A DNA stretch of 10,000 nucleotides, from NCBI GenBank assembly GCA_030674155.1, contig CM060317.1, positions 85,343,935-85,353,934 of the forward strand, written 5' to 3'. Source of the stretch: Stramonita haemastoma (lineage: Eukaryota > Mollusca > Gastropoda > Neogastropoda > Muricidae). A program made the translations under genes and the position numbers. Numbering within the stretch: the stretch's first letter is position 1; each line of letters begins with the position of its first letter. The notes below the pieces were generated by a model. It saw only the letters and a list, made by a program, of their open reading frames with translations. It did no database searches and was not told the DNA's origin. Below, in pieces: positions 1-9,425 of this stretch.

Positions 1-205
1 TAAACACTCTTGTGCTTTTTTACATCCACCTATTGTATGCAGTTTTGTAAATGCCATCTGTTCCCCCCAGCACACGATGGCCTACTCTTGTGGAAAAGCG
101 GAACAAGAGTTAATGTGTGCGCAAGATGTTTTGTGTGCGTTTACACACTGGACCTCGGTTTAGTCTCATCAAAGGAGTTTGGGGGAGAGTGGAGTCAGCA
201 CTAAT
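1..205 (-). mobile_element. SINE copy A, partial and diverged
   Basis: Read on the minus strand, this stretch matches the body of the better copy at 1712-2160. Shared landmarks on the plus strand are CACACGATGGCCT (71-83), ACCTCGGTTTAGTCTCATC (151-169) and, more weakly, TAAACAC at the window edge, which lines up with 9894-9900 in copy D. Beyond the shared core it also resembles copy C (TTTGGG...GGAGTCAG versus its complement), so A and C look like one subfamily. The 3' end is cut by the window edge or an internal deletion, and no tRNA-like head is visible on the right, where a CTGT/CT tract begins. A SINE is non-autonomous, so no protein is expected. The short open frames across it are chance. 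Confidence 0.7.
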
Positions 206-209
206 GTTA

Positions 210-288
210 ACTCTGTCTGTCTGTCTTCTTTCTGTCTGTCTGTCTGTCTCTCTGTCTCGCTCTGTATCTCTCTTTCTCTCTCCCTCTG
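210..288. repeat. CTGT/CT imperfect microsatellite
   Basis: Pyrimidine-rich tract of CTGT units that grades into CT and CTTT units. It lies against the 5' side of SINE copy A. It is followed by T-rich sequence to about 460, including TTTG runs, in which I see no gene. Confidence 0.85.
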
Positions 289-600
289 TGCTATTGTTTT
301 GTTTTGCTTTTTGTTTTTTGTTCTTTTTTCGTCTCTGCTTTTATCAAAGTTTTATGATGTATTTGACTTGTTTGTTAATAGATTAGATACCAATTTTTAG
401 GATGTTTGTTCCTGTTCTTCTGTTTTTTCTATTTCATTTGTTTGTTTGTTTTTGTTTCCTTCTTATATAAAGGATGAATGTAAAAAAATGGGTGATATTG
501 TAACCTGATATATTTGTTTGACGTTTAATATTCCAATGACACCGCCCCGTCACACTTATTTTTTCCTATGAAGTAAAAAAAAATTCAACTTTAAGTGCGT
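289..600. other. AT-rich spacer without a gene
   Basis: T-rich, low-complexity sequence with TTTG repeats near 437-455 and an A run near 576-583. No open frame with plausible composition and no splice-flanked exon was seen. Confidence 0.6.
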
Positions 601-1334
<734 letters not shown>

Positions 1335-1424
1335 GATTTTGATTTGATTTCAGTTGATTTCAGTTGATTTGATTTGATCTCTCTCTATCTCTCTGTCTCT
1401 CTGTCTCTGTATCTGTCTCTCTCA
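1335..1424. repeat. GATTT/TTGAT short tandem repeat plus CT tract
   Basis: Positions 1335-1378 are built from GATTT-type units, including two exact copies of the ten-base unit CAGTTGATTT at 1351-1370. A CT/CTGT tract follows directly to about 1424. The block precedes SINE copy C by about 15 bases. Confidence 0.8.
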
Positions 1425-1439
1425 CTATCTTGTACGCCC

Positions 1440-1700
1440 ACTAGTCAACTGCTGACCCAGGTTCATTTTCCATTCAACGCTGTATTCATTTTGCCCTAAT
1501 TTCAGTTCTGACTCCCATTACTCCCAAAGGGCTTTCAGGTGAGACTATAAACCGAGATCCTGTGTGTGAACCCATGCAAAACACCTTGAGCACAGCTACA
1601 GTCTGTTCCACACTTGAAAATGTAGCTCATTGTATGGTGGCAGGATTAGACTGCAAAATTTACAAAACTACAAACACAGATCGATCACCGGATGTGAAAA
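1440..1700 (+). mobile_element. SINE copy C, degenerate
   Basis: Contains GAGACTATAAACCGAG at 1541-1556, identical to 1845-1860 in copy B. Downstream similarity includes a diverged counterpart of copy B's GTGTACGAACG segment and an ending around GCAAAAT (1652-1658). Upstream, GGTTCATTTTCC (1460-1471) resembles a decayed Pol III B box. It stands about 81 nt before the GAGACT landmark, against 71 nt in copy B, so a remnant tRNA-like head is likely. The 3' part of the body, with the CTCTCCC hairpin, is missing. It lies head-to-tail directly before copy B. Confidence 0.65.
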
Positions 1701-1711
1701 TAAGCGCATAA

Positions 1712-2160
1712 GGAAGGACGGTGGCAGGATGGTTAAGACTTTCGCCTTCCAATATGTAAACCGAGAGTTTCTGGGTTCGTTTCCAGCTCGCCCTTTCTTC
1801 CCAGTTTGACGAAAAAATCGAACTGAATGTCAAGTCATTCGGATGAGACTATAAACCGAGGCCCCGTGTACGAACGCTCGCAGAAAATCTCGTGCACACG
1901 TTAAAATCCCGTACCACCTTTCTGAAGATCAGGCCATCATGTGCCGGTAGGAGCGAATGACAAAATAAAAAAAACAACAGCATGCACACAGGTGTCGTGT
2001 TTAAACACCATCCCTGAGGGGGAAAAATAATGATAATGGGTAGGCGCTGCACTTGTAACGACGCACTCTCCCCAGGGAGAGCAGCCTGCATTTCACCAGA
2101 GAAATCTGCTGTGACATAAAGTGGTATAAAAAAAGAATAAAAATAAAAATAAAACATGAG
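1712..2160 (+). mobile_element. tRNA-derived SINE copy B, near full length
   Basis: The tRNA-like head shows an A-box-like TGGCAGGATGG at 1722-1732 and a B box GGTTCGTTTCC at 1774-1784, 52 nt apart, close to true tRNA spacing. These form the internal RNA polymerase III promoter of such elements. The body follows: GAGACTATAAACCGAG at 1845-1860, a central section shared with copies A, C and D, then a 3' section shared with copy D that includes a CTCTCCC/GGGAGAG hairpin at 2066-2081 and TGTGACATAAAGTGGTATAA. It ends in an A-rich tail of AAAAT units (about 2127-2155), the usual site of LINE-driven priming. No clear target-site duplication was found. The element encodes no protein; the 102-codon antisense frame across it is chance. 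Confidence 0.88.
1722..1784 (+). promoter_or_regulatory. Internal Pol III A and B boxes of SINE copy B
   Basis: A-box-like TGGCAGGATGG at 1722-1732 and B box GGTTCGTTTCC at 1774-1784. The B box departs from the usual GGTTCGANNCC by having T instead of A at the seventh base. Spacing is consistent with a tRNA-derived promoter. Whether this copy is still transcribed cannot be told. Confidence 0.7.
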
Positions 2161-2220
2161 TACTTATTCCCTTATCCTAGAGAAAAACAAATATAGAAAG
2201 TAATATATTGAAAAAAAAAT

Positions 2221-2276
2221 ATATAATAAATAAATTAATGAATAAATATATATATATATTAGTATATATATCTGTG

Positions 2277-2369
<93 letters not shown>
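2221..2369. repeat. AT-rich tract then GT microsatellite
   Basis: AT-rich repeats with TATATA units (2221-2272) lead into a GT array at 2279-2369, which has one GTGGTG interruption near 2331-2335. The block begins about 60 bases past the SINE copy B tail. Confidence 0.96.
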
Positions 2370-2372
<3 letters not shown>

Positions 2373-2469
2373 GTGTGTTTCGGTGCGTCTGTATGTGTTT
2401 CCCTCAGGATGTGTGACTTATATATTTTTTTCTGTCTGATTATGTCATGGCCGCCTTCTGGTCCTTATG

Positions 2470-2655
2470 TCTTTGTCTATGTTTCTATCTGTTTGTCTAA
2501 TTGTCTGTTTTTCTGTCTGTCTCTATCTCCATGTCTCTGTCTTTGCTCCGCTCTCTCTCTCTTTGAGTCTTTTTCTCTCTATCTCTGTCTCTCCCTCTCT
2601 CTCCCTCTCTCTCTTTACTTTTACTTGTGTTCTGTTTCATTCTCTTTATCTCTGA
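2470..2655. repeat. Pyrimidine-rich CT/CTGT tract
   Basis: Imperfect CT and GTCT units on the plus strand. They are complementary in composition to the purine-rich tract at 2675-2765; the exact arm is described in the findings. Confidence 0.85.
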
Positions 2656-2674
2656 CACTTACAGACAAAGGATT

Positions 2675-2696
2675 AGAGAGAGAGAGGGACAGAAAC

Positions 2697-2743
<47 letters not shown>

Positions 2744-2765
2744 CAGAGACAGAGCAGGGAGAGAG
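2675..2765. repeat. AG and (ACAG)n purine-rich array
   Basis: Starts as AG repeats (2675-2688) and becomes a near-pure ACAG tetranucleotide array at 2699-2743, then AG-rich sequence. It is the strand-inverted counterpart of the GTCT/CT tract just upstream. Confidence 0.93.
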
Positions 2766-2773
2766 CACAGGTC

Positions 2774-2827
2774 TATGCATGCTCATGAGCTGCCCTTTCT
2801 TGGCCAAGGGAGATAAAAAAAAAAAAA
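2774..2827 (+). mobile_element. Short repeat ending GGCCAAGGGAGATAA plus A13, copy 1
   Basis: Positions 2774-2817 align with 5431-5475 almost without gaps, sharing TATG.ATGCTCA, TGCCCT and GGCCAAGGGAGATAAA. Here the motif is followed by 13 consecutive A residues (2815-2827), which suggests the 3' end of a retroposed element. I recall AAGGGAGATAA as a frequent motif in mollusc repeats, but that was not searched. The 5' boundary is unclear because the ACAG array lies directly upstream. Confidence 0.6.
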
Positions 2828-4160
2828 GAGTTCGTTTTCATAAAGCAGAGTGCAGGAAGGGGTGTGTTCAGGAATCTGGATCAAGCAGAGTGTTTTTCCT
2901 CACCTCTTTCCCCATCAGCAACTTCTCTTTAAAACAAAACTGCTGATGCATTGCCCTGTCAGCCTTCTGGATTCCCCTTCTGTCTTCAATCAATCCTTCT
3001 GTAGATCTCATATATGACCTGGCTTGGGTTTGTTTGTTTGTTTGTTTTTTACAAAAGGAGTCTTAAGGTAATAATAGATCATTTAAGTTGCTATGATAAA
3101 TTATGTTCTGAACTTTACAGATTATTACCTTTTTATTATGATTCATTGTTCTACTTCATAAATTGACAAGGTTATGGGTGTTTGAAAAGGGTAACACAGT
3201 GATTTCAGATTCTAAGAAAATCAGTTTAACATGTTTTTACAACTCTAACAAATAAGCATTTTATTAGGTCAATAAAAATAATTCAAAAGCTCATTCTAAC
3301 TGACACAAACATTTTCAAGCACATATGAAATTAATTGCCTAAACATTCAATTTTGATAAAAAAAATAAAATGAGGAAGTGTATCTACCTTACCCTCCCTT
3401 TTTGGGGACCTCTTTGCTTTCCATTGCCTGCCCCTTAAAACTCATTCTATGAAAGTCACTGTCTTTTGGCAAATCCATCCAGCTGGCTGTGTTTCTCCAC
3501 ATGGGAAGTGAGAGGTCTCCAGGTTGCCGCTCTCAGTCCATTTTGCCCTGGGCTACAGTCTTCAGTACATGGCAACTGTGACGTCTCATGGCATGGCCAT
3601 GATATTTCCTTTTTCTGACTAGGTCCAACATGTCAAGTTGTTTGTTTAGTTTTTTTTTCCGACAGCTTTCTTTTGTTCGTCTTTTGGTGCATGCAGCTTA
3701 TTCTTAAGGGTTTGCTATAAACAGAATCTTTGCAATTTTGATTCAGCTTTCATATGCAGCGTTTAGAAAACCCATCTTTTATTTGCAAATAAAAGAATAT
3801 GCCAAAATGTGTTTGACATTTGTGTCAATATTTGAGCTTATCTATTGGTTATCTCTCAGTATGCTTAATTTTTAGATCAAGAAGAAGATTAGAATGGTGC
3901 TGTTTAGTGAAGCATTAGACAGCATAGATTTTTGCTGAGTTGAGCTAATTCATTCTTACTCATGAAGCATTCTTTTTTCAGGCCTTGAGTGTGTCTTTTT
4001 TAATTACTCTAAGTAATACTGTTTTCTGTCAGTCTTTTTTGCGCTTTACACACTCTGTAGACTATGGAATCCTGTCACAATTAAAATCTTAGCATGCCTT
4101 AGGGTTTTACCACTGAAATTACTTAAGCTGCTGACCATTCTTCTGCTAGATAGTCTCATG
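2828..4160. other. Unique AT-rich sequence, no gene seen
   Basis: About 1.3 kb of apparently single-copy sequence. A TTTG repeat sits at 3028-3046 and the ten-base palindrome CATGGCCATG at about 3592-3601. Open frames are short and ordinary for AT-rich DNA. It could be intron, intergenic sequence or an untranslated region; I cannot separate these. Confidence 0.55.
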
Positions 4161-4167
4161 TGAAGAG

Positions 4168-4169
4168 TG

Positions 4170-4237
<68 letters not shown>

Positions 4238-4260
4238 TTGTGTGTGTGTGTGTGTGTGTG
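4168..4260. repeat. GT microsatellite
   Basis: GT array with GTGGTG and GTTGTG interruptions at about 4191-4195, 4229-4233 and 4237-4241. Frames of Cys-Val repeats across it are not genes. Confidence 0.97.
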
Positions 4261-4633
4261 CAAGGATGTGTGCAGGCTAAGTGCTTGCTTGGTGCTTGCT
4301 TGTTTCTTTCGCATTAGTATCCATATAGTGATGATATCATTTATTCATTTTTAGGTGTAGACACAGGGTCATTTTGAGCTAAAATACTGAATTTATTTTA
4401 ATGAATATGTATTTATTCATTTTTAAAAACTTTTCTTGTAGCCTACATCGGTTTCTCCTGTGATTGACATGATAAAGTGTAAGTATTCGTAATAGCATGC
4501 TTTAAACAAAATATGTTAATTGCAATTATAAGAAACAGGAAGCTGAATTGTTAGTGTGATTTGTTGTTACTGTTTAGCTGTTGATGTTGGTGTTGTTGTT
4601 CTTGTGCTTCTCCTAGCTTAACACTCTTTTTTG
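4261..4633. other. AT-rich spacer, no gene seen
   Basis: Unique-looking sequence with TGTTGTTGTT-type trinucleotide patches at about 4560-4602. No supportable coding, RNA or mobile feature. Confidence 0.55.
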
Positions 4634-4925
4634 GATGGGAAAGCTCAGTGGTCTGAGCACTCACTTCCCCCCAGCCAATGCTAAGCAGCATCAAGTGTAG
4701 TTATCAAATGGTGTGTGACCGTTTGCGCACCTTGGCCTCAGTAGAGTTCCCCCATCGTACCCAGCTGTAAATTGGTATCTGCTTTTTTAGGGTCAGGGAA
4801 GGTAAAGCAGGAAAGGAGATGAGATAGGCATTGAGCTCAGAAGGCTGGACCCTGGGGAAGCTGAGGTCTCTGATGCCTTGCCCCCCTATGACCACATAAG
4901 TTATGGGACACCTTTACCTTTCTAT
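4634..4925 (+). mobile_element. tRNA-derived SINE copy E, second family
   Basis: The head AAGCTCAGTGGTCTGAGCAC (4641-4660) closely resembles the A-box/D-arm part of a tRNA. The body (CCCAGCTGTAAATTGGTA, AGGGTCAGGGAAGGTAAAG, then CCCCCTATGACCACATAAG and TTATGGGACACCTTTACC) differs from copies A-D and matches my memory of another gastropod SINE family. The B box is not clear: the best candidate, near 4744-4754, lies about 100 nt from the A box, so the head has probably gained an insertion or decayed. No A-rich tail is visible; the match ends near the CTTTACCTTT segment (4911-4920). The short minus-strand open frames across it are chance. Confidence 0.7.
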
Positions 4926-5430
4926 GCTCTCTTGTCCTTTTCTTCACACTCGGAATTTCCAATATTCTAGTTTCAATCACATTACAATCCCATAAACAGA
5001 TAAATTGTGTTGTTGTAAGTACACCATGATTGACAGGCTTACATGTCTGACTTTTCAAACCTTGCTAAACACGTATTATATTCCAGCTTTATATGATACC
5101 TTTTTTCTGTAAAAGGGAATGAAGGTTGTTTCGCTAGGAGCTGGTCATAGTTAAGGGCAAGTTTTGACCTGAAAATGTAAGGCATAACAGCATTTCAATC
5201 CAAGAGCTAGAGCTGGTATTTAAGTTAACATCAAAAGCTGGCGATGATTTTCATCTGTGCTAAAATGCGAATTTTGCGTCAGTCGGTAATTTGTTTATTC
5301 TATGATATATTTTGTTACATGTTCATATAATTATCTGAATTCTGCTTGACCTAAAACCTATATTGCAATACATTTCTTCATTCAATCCCCAGTAAAGCTG
5401 TCGGTGTATTCCTGCAAGCATAAATAGCTT
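4926..5430. other. AT-rich sequence without a gene
   Basis: No open frame with credible composition, no clear splice-flanked exon and no repeat with another copy in the window. Confidence 0.55.
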
Positions 5431-5475
5431 TATGGATGCTCACGAATGTGCCCTCTGATGGCCAAGGGAGATAAA
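5431..5475 (+). mobile_element. Short repeat ending GGCCAAGGGAGATAA, copy 2
   Basis: Aligns with 2774-2817, sharing TATG.ATGCTCA and the exact TGGCCAAGGGAGATAAA at 5459-5475. Unlike copy 1 it has no A run after the motif, so it is older or has lost its tail. The 5' limit was set where similarity ends. Confidence 0.55.
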
Positions 5476-5970
5476 CAGTGTTATCTTTTATTCTCAGGCT
5501 ATAGAGAGGGGGTAAAAAGTATTTTACAATTTGAATCAGCGAGACAATGTTTCACTTTTAAATGGATGATATTGTATGGTGTTGGAGTGGGATAGAATGT
5601 ATGGTATTGAACTGGGTAACTTTCAGTCTTGTTGCATTTTGCTGTGTTAAGTGTATCGTGTGCACTGATAAGATATAGCATCCTATTTTATCATACTGTG
5701 TGCTCGTGCATCGACTTGTGTACATTTAAGAATTTAAGTCGTATTGTCCTATGAAGCACTATTTTGCGAAGGTTTGCTGCTTTTATTCCTACTAAAATTA
5801 TACCTATACAGCTAAACTGTTAATGTCCTGATTGCAACTTCAGAGAGCTCTTCTTTGACCAATTATGCAAACGTAGTGTTTTTGTAAGTACTTGAAATCT
5901 AGATCAATGTGCAAGATATGCTGAAATATTTGTGAGAATTAAGTATGATAGAAGACATTGTTCACATTTT
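5476..5970. other. AT-rich sequence without a gene
   Basis: Contains a short internal near-repeat: GATATTGTATGGTGTTGGAGTGGGATA (about 5567-5593) is followed by GAATGTATGGTATTGAACTGGG. No gene is supportable; a 60-codon minus-strand frame here has no recognisable features. Confidence 0.5.
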
Positions 5971-6031
5971 CGTATGCACATGCATGCATGTGTGTGCGCG
6001 CATGCATGCACGCATGTGTGTGTATGTATGT
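5971..6031. repeat. Alternating purine-pyrimidine GCAT/GT tract
   Basis: Sixty-one bases alternate purine and pyrimidine without a break, mixing ATGC, GCGC and GT units (for example TGCGCGCATGCATGCA). It is a cryptic microsatellite and a candidate Z-DNA-forming site. The short frames over it on both strands are by-products of the repeat. Confidence 0.85.
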
Positions 6032-7190
6032 TCCAATTCTATAGGAGCTATTGTGCCATTTTGGACTCTCTTTGGTATGTACCCATCGTGAGTTTGTTAT
6101 GGGCTGATTTGGAAAGACTGGGACCACACAGCTGAGTCACACCCCATAATTATGTGGATACAACTTTGTGAATGTTGCTCAAATTAGCTGACCAACACTT
6201 CACGTTTCTGCATATTGTGGGCTTGGTTGATGCTAGGACGCATAGAAAATAGCCCTTTCAGTATTCTATAAACAGGTGCACTTTCATATTACAAGCATTT
6301 TGTCATTCTCATCACTATTGATCCCGAGCAAAATAATAAGATTGTCCCGGATTTAATCACCCAGTAGTTCTGGTCTCATGGTGACATCATTCTCGATTTT
6401 CCATACACTCCTGTGCTTGTTATGAGTTTGTGGCAAAGTCTTCATGGCTGGAGGTTCACAGGAAAAGATTGTTGGAGAAAATTATTTTGGTTTTTGTCAT
6501 CATCACAGGTTGATGTCTCAGTCAGTTTGTTTCCGCAACTGAACTGCTCTTGCCTTTATTGCTGAAATGTCGTATGCCATATTTTGACCAAAGCAGGCAT
6601 TTCTGAGCACTATTTATGACTCGGATGCATTGCAGAGCTCCACTGGCTACTGACCAGATGCACAGCAGCCTGACACCTATGTGATTTGACTGGACTTTTC
6701 ATCATGAAATGAAGGTGCACCAAACAAATCTGGGTATGGATGAGGCGCAGAAACTAAAATGACCCACACAGGAGAAGCAGATAGAAATGTCACAGAAAAT
6801 GATTTTTTTTATTTGCTTAATCGTAGAAAAAGTGAGTTTCCGAACATCTAATTGCTAGACTCAGATAGGAAAGGCACAGGGTGTCATCAAGATGTGAAGC
6901 TGAGAAACGCCCAACACCAAGAGTACCCTTCACCTGCATGTACATACACACTGCACAAAGACTTAAGTGTTTGCTAAAACTACAAGCTTTTTGATACAAT
7001 GTTGCTGGATGTGGAGGCATGAACACACCCACCAGGCACTGGAGGCCTCACCAGCGCAGTTAGTCAGGCCTCTGAAAGGAAATTTGCTGACAAGTATGGT
7101 AAGGGGCAGGTGAAATGCTTTGCATGTGACCCTCTAAAAAGAGGATAAAGCATTTTATAAAATTTTGTTATTGAAGAATTGAAGTTTGAG
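6032..7190. other. Unique sequence, no gene seen
   Basis: About 1.15 kb of mixed-composition sequence. The longest frame is a 71-codon minus-strand one at 6817-7032 with no recognisable motif. A small palindrome GAGGCCTC sits at about 7042-7049. Nothing here can be called a gene. Confidence 0.5.
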
Positions 7191-7194
7191 AGTG

Positions 7195-7455
7195 TGTGGG
7201 CATGTGCACACATACACATGCGCGTAAGCTAGTGCAGGCAAGCACGTGTGCATACATAAGTAAACACAAGCATTTATTTACATGTATACATGCACACACG
7301 CATACACATATCCACACACGCACGCACGTATGCACGTTCACACACAGAATACACAAACACACATACACACATACACACATAAACACACGCATGCACACAC
7401 ACAAATATATACACATATGCACGCGCGCATATATGAATGTATGAACAAAAATACA

Positions 7456-7521
<66 letters not shown>
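7195..7521. repeat. CA-rich cryptic array ending in a pure CA microsatellite
   Basis: Positions 7195-7450 are a degenerate mix of CACA, ATACAC and GCAC units; 7457-7521 is a pure CA array. The degenerate part probably descends from an older array. Thr-His and Cys-Val repeat frames on both strands follow from the dinucleotide and are not genes. Confidence 0.95.
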
Positions 7522-7522
<1 letters not shown>

Positions 7523-8075
7523 AGAGTAAGCAATGTCTATGTTTTATCTCTTATTTCTTGGTAAACAAATGCAACTGTTTTTTCATCATGAATCCAAATC
7601 GAAATACAACCTTGCAATAAACGTCTGCCTTTTGAGAAGACACTTGAATGAATACAGTATTTCTCCTTTTTTGCAATGATTTATTTGTGTGATTATTTTC
7701 TTTATCCAAAAGTACTTTAGAATGCTTCAAATAGGAATGTCGGTATTTTCTTATCACAAAGCGCTTGAAATACTGGATTCCTAAATGAAATATTTTATAG
7801 CATTTGTTTCAAATTTACTTGGTATTCCATAAAAAGTCATAGTGCATTGTGTTAAACTATTGATGGTAAAACGTGTTTGTTAGCATTTAAGAAAACACAC
7901 TGCTTCTGCAGATTTATAACCACAATGCATGGTTTACACACAAGAAATACCAAGGGGTTTTACAGATGTTCAGCAAAGTATTCTTAGTTCAATCTCAAAA
8001 GAAGGGATGCTGTGCTTTGATCATCGTTTAGCAGTCAAACTGAGATCATTCACTAATGAAAAGAAACACTTTGCC
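7522..8075 (-). other. Possible 3' untranslated region of the minus-strand exon
   Basis: This AT-rich stretch lies just past the minus-strand stop at 8076-8078. It has no gene of its own. If the exon is real, the transcript would run through here to a poly(A) signal such as the one at 7680-7685, giving about 400 nt of untranslated sequence. This is inference from position and one hexamer. Confidence 0.3.
7680..7685 (-). terminator. Candidate poly(A) signal AATAAA
   Basis: TTTATT on the plus strand reads AATAAA on the minus strand, about 390 nt past the exon stop codon. The hexamer is common by chance in AT-rich DNA and no strong GT-rich downstream element is seen. Confidence 0.3.
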
Positions 8076-8628
8076 CTACAATTTCTGCCCAAGTTTCCGT
8101 TGCCTTTGCTGGCCAGTAGGCCTGCGTTCTTGTCCTGAGGCTGCCAGGCTTACAAGCAGGGCTTTTACAATTTTTTGGATCTCTCTGCGCTCATTCTGGT
8201 TAGACAGTTGAGATTCTGCAATCAATGCTCTTGTAGCGTCATTTTCGTTTTTCACTAGATGTATAATTGCACCATCCCTTCTCTCCAACTGGGACAAAAT
8301 CTTACTTTGGAATCGTTCCAGGGCACGAAACTCACTCTCAGCGAGGTTTTGCATTTTAGCTAATGCTCCCTGAAGGATTTCCTGAGAGTCTTGAAAGGCC
8401 TGATGCTGGCCCGGATACGGCTCTGGAACTTTAGGAAATTCTGTTGGGCGCTGCCCTGATTTGCAATGATAATTGTCATCTTGTTTTCGATATTCTGAAG
8501 GGATGGGCGCAGGTTTTGGAAAGCGAGGCTTAGGCCGCTGAGGCGTTTGAGAACTTCGGACTGTCCTGCAAGAGTCGCCCTGCCCTGGCTACGTGCCTGG
8601 CTGCAGGAACATTGGCGCTGGAATTGTG
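8076..8628 (-). CDS. Probable last exon of a coiled-coil protein, frame interrupted
   Basis: The exon would start at 8628, after a strong acceptor. In the frame whose first codon is 8626-8624 there are 88 sense codons before TAG at 8362-8360. Residues 25-71 carry a clean heptad: Val25, Leu29, Leu32, Phe36, Leu39, Leu43, Ile46, Met50, Ile53, then Ala60, Phe64, Phe67, Ile71, spaced 4-3-4-3, which indicates a coiled coil. In a second frame, open from 8588 to the stop at 8076-8078, the part from about 8403 onward is again helical (QEILQGALAKMQNLAESEFR), includes FQSKI echoing FQSRI of the first frame, and ends in a basic tail (RQRKLGQKL). A single-base loss near 8395-8415 would join the two. Upstream exons would be beyond the right edge. 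I do not recognise the family; invertebrate Myb/SANT-like or transposon-derived proteins often end in such helices, but that is only a guess. Confidence 0.5.
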
Positions 8629-8652
8629 CTGTAGAGAAAAGAGAAAGTCAGT
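8629..8652 (-). promoter_or_regulatory. 3' splice acceptor with branch-point candidate
   Basis: On the minus strand CTGACTTTCTCTTTTCTCTACAG ends at 8629. It combines a pyrimidine tract with CAG at the junction, and CTGAC just upstream fits a branch-point consensus, though closer to the junction than is typical. It sets the start of the exon at 8628. No matching donor can be assigned in this window. Confidence 0.6.
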
Positions 8653-9134
<482 letters not shown>

Positions 9135-9187
9135 ATGCATTTATGTATGTATGTATGTATGTATGTATGTATGTATGTATGTATGTA

Positions 9188-9266
<79 letters not shown>

Positions 9267-9393
9267 ATGTATGTATGTATGTGTGTGTGTGTATGCATGT
9301 ATGTATGTATGCATGTATGTATATATGTGTGTATGTGTTTGTATGTATGCCTGTCTATTTGTCTGTCTGTCTGTCTGTCTGTATGTCCGTATG

Positions 9394-9425
<32 letters not shown>

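Noticed and set aside
1712..1790. Intact tRNA gene
   Set aside because: A and B boxes are present but the acceptor and anticodon stems do not pair convincingly, and the sequence continues into a SINE body seen in other copies.
1849..2157. 102-codon minus-strand frame
   Set aside because: It is the antisense of SINE copy B; copy D carries a broken version of the same peptide, showing shared repeat ancestry rather than a gene.
1700..2175. Target-site duplication around SINE copy B
   Set aside because: By-eye comparison of both flanks found no convincing direct repeat; the element is probably too old.
4641..4760. Intact tRNA gene
   Set aside because: The A-box region is good but there is no properly spaced B box or T arm; the SINE explanation fits better.
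4704..5058. Two overlapping minus-strand frames of 63 and 73 codons
   Set aside because: They lie mostly over SINE copy E and have no recognisable protein features.
6817..7032. 71-codon minus-strand frame
   Set aside because: No motif, no splice context, and ordinary length for chance in this composition.
7168..7620. Open frames of 80-120 codons on both strands
   Set aside because: They lie on the CA-rich array and consist of Thr-His or Cys-Val repeats; overlap of both strands confirms they are artefacts.
7929..8138. 69-codon plus-strand frame
   Set aside because: Its end overlaps the minus-strand exon, and the rest is AT-rich sequence without protein-like features or splice sites.
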